The notes under the pieces were generated by a model, which made no database searches, was not told the origin of the DNA, and saw only the letters and a program-made list of their open reading frames with translations. The translations under genes and the position numbers were made by a program. From Streptomyces sp. DHE7-1 (lineage in GTDB: Bacteria; Actinomycetota; Actinomycetes; Streptomycetales; Streptomycetaceae), in assembly GCA_016432725.1 (NCBI GenBank), contig JACJDG010000003.1:7594001-7658000 (forward strand): DNA of 64,000 nucleotides, written 5' to 3'. Position 1 is the first letter of the stretch, and every line of letters starts with the position of its first letter. Of this stretch, positions 61,216 to 64,000 are shown one piece after another.

Positions 61216-64000
61216 GCGGTTGCCTCCACGGTTTCGTCGGTTGTGGTGTCCCACGAGCGGAAGTTCCGGAGCCGGTCCGCGGGGACCAGCGCCTCCAGGC
61301 GCGGCGCCTCCGGGTCCCCGCCGGCCAGGGCGGCCACCAGCCGCCTCGCGGGCATGTTGCGAGGGGTGCGTTCTGCGACCATGCGCACGGCAGGGCAGCC
61401 CAGAGCCTCGGCCCGGTCCGCCAGCCAGCCGAGAACCCGTTCCTCGGCGCCGCGTCCGAGCACCCGGCAGCTCATCATCCAGCCCAGGACCTCGAGCGCC
61501 CCGCCGTCGGGACGGATCACGAGCACGGCGATCTGCCCGTAGTCGCCGAACCTGTCCCGCGCCCGCACGGTCCACACCTCGCCGTCCTGCTGCCGGCGGG
61601 TCAGCTCCGCCTCGTCCAACCTCGAGGGCCGGAGGTTGAACTGGTTGGTGCGCCGCGCAAGCTGGACGGAACGCTCCATCGTGTCGGCGCCGAGAGGCCG
61701 GAACTCCGTCTCCAGCTCCAGTCGCTCCAGGAAGTCGGCGAAGGTGGTCCGGGAACGCGCCTCCTCGCGCACCTTGTCCTGCCGGTAGAACTCCGCGCGC
61801 GCGGCGTCCTCCTGCGTCGCCGCGCGCGGCGTGACGGGCCAGAGCCTGGTCAGGAAGTCCGGCAGCCCTGCTGCGGGCGGGCAGGTCACGCAGAGCACCT
61901 CGGGCAGCGCCGCGCGCATCCTGGCGATCTCCGCCGGGTTGTCGTCGAGGAACATGAACGTGTCCAGGCCGAGCCCGAGTTCCTCCGCGACCGCCCTTAG
62001 ACGCACGGGCTTCGGTGCCCAGCCCGCCGAGATCACCTGGAAGTGCTCGGCGCCGAGCGGACTGTCGGGCCGGTCCAGAACGGCACGAACGGTGGCCTCG
62101 TCGTTGTTGGAGACCAGCACCAGCAGAACACCGGCGGCACGCCACTGAAGCAGCCGCCGGGCGAGCTGGGCACGGCCCCCCGTGAGACCGACCTGCTCCG
62201 GGCCGTTCTCGCCGGCGATGCCGTCCCAGAGAGTATCGTCGCCGTCAACCGCGATCACCTTGGGCGGGACGCGCCGGGAGGCCCGCACCAGTTCGGCGAG
62301 GGCGAGCGCCACCGCGGCCTGGAACTCCGTCCGGAACGGCAGGTGCGCCAGCGCGTCCGTCTCGGCGTCGAACGGGTCGGCGACGGCATCACCGCCGAAC
62401 GCCTCCGGCCCCAGCACCGCGATGCCCGTCTGATCCAGGAGCCGGGACCGCACCCGCTCCTCCCAGTCCCGGAACCTCGTCTCGGCCGGGCTGGAGGGAA
62501 GGAATCCGACGATCACCGGCCTTCCCGTGCGGTCGGCCAGCGAGCGCAGGGCCGCCGGGTACTCCTCGCCCAGCTCGGCGAGCAGCTCGTCGCCGACTTC
62601 GCCGTACCGCCCCAGGTCGGCGGCGCGCAGCAGGACGAGGGCCGCCGCGGTCGACGGATCGGACAGAACGCCGGCCGGGTCGTGCAGTGCGGCCAGAACC
62701 TGGTGGTACGGAGCTTCGGCGACGGCCAGTCCGGTGCCGTCGAGCGCGAGGCCGAGCAGCGCGGAGAGGTCGCCCAGGGCGAAGGTGGCCGCCAGAGCGA
62801 CGGACCGGGGTCCCGCTGAGCGCGACGGGGATGCCGGCGACGGCTCCGGCGCGAGCCCTGCCGTCTCGGTTCCCGCCGACGCCGCGACCACCGGGTCCGC
62901 TGTCCGGGGCACCGGAAGGGCGCCCACGGTGCCCGTGCCCGCTCGGCCGACCACCTCGGCGAGCAGGTCGAGGAAGTCCTGGCCGAACCGCGCACAGCTG
63001 GAGCTGTCGAGGATGTCCAGGTTGTAGTCGAGTCGCATATGACCCAGGTCCGGCGACACACTGATCATCAGATCGAGGTCCGAGCGACCGGTGCCCGCGG
63101 GCAGCATCTCCAGCCCCGGCAATTTCAGGCCGCGCGGCGGAAGGTAGTTGAAGTAGACCTCGACCAGGGGCGCGTTCTCGCGGTACAGCCCCTCCGCCAC
63201 CAGCGTGGACATGGTGTCGGAGAAGGAGACGCCCTTCTCGAGATGCACCCCCAGCCGTTCGTCGGTCCGGCGCAGCACGTCGGTCACCGGCTCGCCCGGT
63301 GCGGCCTCGGCGGGGAACGGTATCGGGACACCGAAGAACCCGACCGCGTCCAGCGCTTCCGCGTGCATCCGGGTGTCCACCGGAACCGCCAGCACGAACC
63401 GGCCGCGATCCCGCAGACGCGCGAGGAACATGGTCAGCGTCCCCAGCCAGAAGGCGGCCGGGGTGATCCCGAGCCGTCCGGCCTCGGCCCCGACCCGCTC
63501 CGAGAGCCCGTCCGGGACCTCCACGAGCTCGGTCGCCGCCCGGTAGGACCGTGCCGCGGGGCGGGGCCTGGCGAGGGTCAGGTCCAGCCTGTGGATGCCG
63601 GAGAACCATTCGCGCTGCCGCGCAGCCGAGGCCTGCCGGCCCTCCGCCTCCCGCGGCGCGGGCTGGGCCCGCATCAGACCTTCGATGTCGGCCACGGAGG
63701 GAGCTGACGACAGACGCTCACCCGTGAGGTCCGCGCCGATCTCAGCCGCCACCAGCGCGAGCGAGGACAGGTCGGACACCGCGTGGTGCGCACCGTAGAG
63801 CAGCACCTGCTTCCCCGACGGGTACTCCAGCAGCTCGAACCGCCACAGCGGTGCCACGGCGAGGTCGAACGGTGACTCCAGCAGCTCGCGCAGTCGCAGG
63901 TCCGGGTCCGTGTCCTCGTCGACGGGCGACCACCGCAGCAGCGTTCCGGGCAGGCTCTGCCCGACCTCCAGCTGGAGGCCGTGCTCGGGGTCCGCGACGA
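61212..64000 (-). CDS. Condensation domain-FkbH protein (5' end outside window)
   Basis: At least 929 residues; the N terminus lies beyond the right edge. The first part is the end of an NRPS condensation domain: PFDLAVAPLWRFELL, then GAHHAVSDLSSL with HHxxxD, and YFNYLPPRG. The second part is a HAD/GNAT FkbH-like protein: VIAVDGDDTLWDGIAGENG, FMFLDDNPAEIARM and QLARRTNQFNLRPSRLDEAEL. FkbH-type proteins load a phosphoglycerate-derived unit on a carrier protein, and condensation domains join two carrier-bound groups. The stop overlaps the ATG of the reductase gene. Confidence 0.92.
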   Translation of the reverse strand, partial: VADPEHGLQLEVGQSLPGTLLRWSPVDEDTDPDLRLRELLESPFDLAVAPLWRFELLEYPSGKQVLLYGAHHAVSDLSSLALVAAEIGADLTGERLSSAPSVADIEGLMRAQPAPREAEGRQASAARQREWFSGIHRLDLTLARPRPAARSYRAATELVEVPDGLSERVGAEAGRLGITPAAFWLGTLTMFLARLRDRGRFVLAVPVDTRMHAEALDAVGFFGVPIPFPAEAAPGEPVTDVLRRTDERLGVHLEKGVSFSDTMSTLVAEGLYRENAPLVEVYFNYLPPRGLKLPGLEMLPAGTGRSDLDLMISVSPDLGHMRLDYNLDILDSSSCARFGQDFLDLLAEVVGRAGTGTVGALPVPRTADPVVAASAGTETAGLAPEPSPASPSRSAGPRSVALAATFALGDLSALLGLALDGTGLAVAEAPYHQVLAALHDPAGVLSDPSTAAALVLLRAADLGRYGEVGDELLAELGEEYPAALRSLADRTGRPVIVGFLPSSPAETRFRDWEERVRSRLLDQTGIAVLGPEAFGGDAVADPFDAETDALAHLPFRTEFQAAVALALAELVRASRRVPPKVIAVDGDDTLWDGIAGENGPEQVGLTGGRAQLARRLLQWRAAGVLLVLVSNNDEATVRAVLDRPDSPLGAEHFQVISAGWAPKPVRLRAVAEELGLGLDTFMFLDDNPAEIARMRAALPEVLCVTCPPAAGLPDFLTRLWPVTPRAATQEDAARAEFYRQDKVREEARSRTTFADFLERLELETEFRPLGADTMERSVQLARRTNQFNLRPSRLDEAELTRRQQDGEVWTVRARDRFGDYGQIAVLVIRPDGGALEVLGWMMSCRVLGRGAEERVLGWLADRAEALGCPAVRMVAERTPRNMPARRLVAALAGGDPEAPRLEALVPADRLRNFRSWDTTTDETVEATA

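Overview
The window is high-GC chromosomal DNA from an actinomycete, almost certainly Streptomyces or a close relative. The basis is G/C-ending codons throughout, GTG and TTG starts, a WhiB-family protein, a gas-vesicle protein of the Streptomyces type, a tendamistat-like alpha-amylase inhibitor, a type III polyketide synthase, HAF-repeat secreted proteins, and many anti-sigma/SpoIIE/STAS switch proteins. No rRNA, CRISPR array, phage module or intact insertion sequence is visible; this looks like variable chromosomal territory rather than a plasmid or prophage.

Layout. 0-10 kb: a secreted protein, a glutaredoxin-like membrane protein, a GNAT-AAA+ fusion, a TetR/EamA-transporter pair with a palindromic operator, a PAS-GAF-SpoIIE phosphatase, an amidohydrolase, a transporter remnant, a lysozyme-like protein, a hemerythrin and a DUF2267 protein. 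10-20 kb: tendamistat homologue, methyltransferase, a MOSC/ferredoxin-reductase coupled pair, a cysteine-rich secreted protein, a nitrilase remnant, a winged-helix regulator, STAS, RecQ, an SDR, WhiB and HU. 20-31 kb: zinc-ribbon protein, DUF3618/holin-X pair, anti-sigma kinase-like ATPases, CorA, HAF protein, second methyltransferase, two TetR regulators with paired operators, a peroxiredoxin, an MFS exporter, an ArsR-rhodanese fusion and DUF4386. 32-50 kb: type III PKS, a second SpoIIE phosphatase, ICL/PEPM enzyme, aminoglycoside-phosphotransferase-like kinase, an ABC exporter/permease/phosphoesterase operon, a SecD-like lipoprotein, and an NPCBM membrane protein beside a nucleosidase-beta-propeller protein. 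49-57 kb: an aberrant tRNA-like gene, dienelactone hydrolase, a histidine kinase/response regulator/phosphatase group, STAS, HATPase and an orphan GvpA. 57-64 kb: an operon on the minus strand, running off the right edge, that encodes a condensation domain-FkbH protein, an ACP-thioester reductase and an alpha/beta hydrolase.

Two themes stand out. First, partner-switching stress signalling is dense: three SpoIIE-type phosphatases, four stand-alone RsbW-like ATPases plus one fused, and two STAS antagonists. Second, the right edge holds part of a probable biosynthetic cluster in which a glyceryl (or similar) unit loaded by FkbH, a condensation step and reductive release could be combined; its three genes overlap by ATGA junctions and end at a hairpin terminator.

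A quality warning affects the whole annotation. At least eleven genes are interrupted by single-base frameshifts, and nearly every one is repaired by adding one base to a run of G or C. Fourteen such sites are listed. This is far more likely to be systematic homopolymer under-calling in the assembly than a burst of pseudogenes, so these genes are described as if intact, with the break position given. Two other fragments (an MHS-type transporter tail and a nitrilase tail) are real remnants by context.
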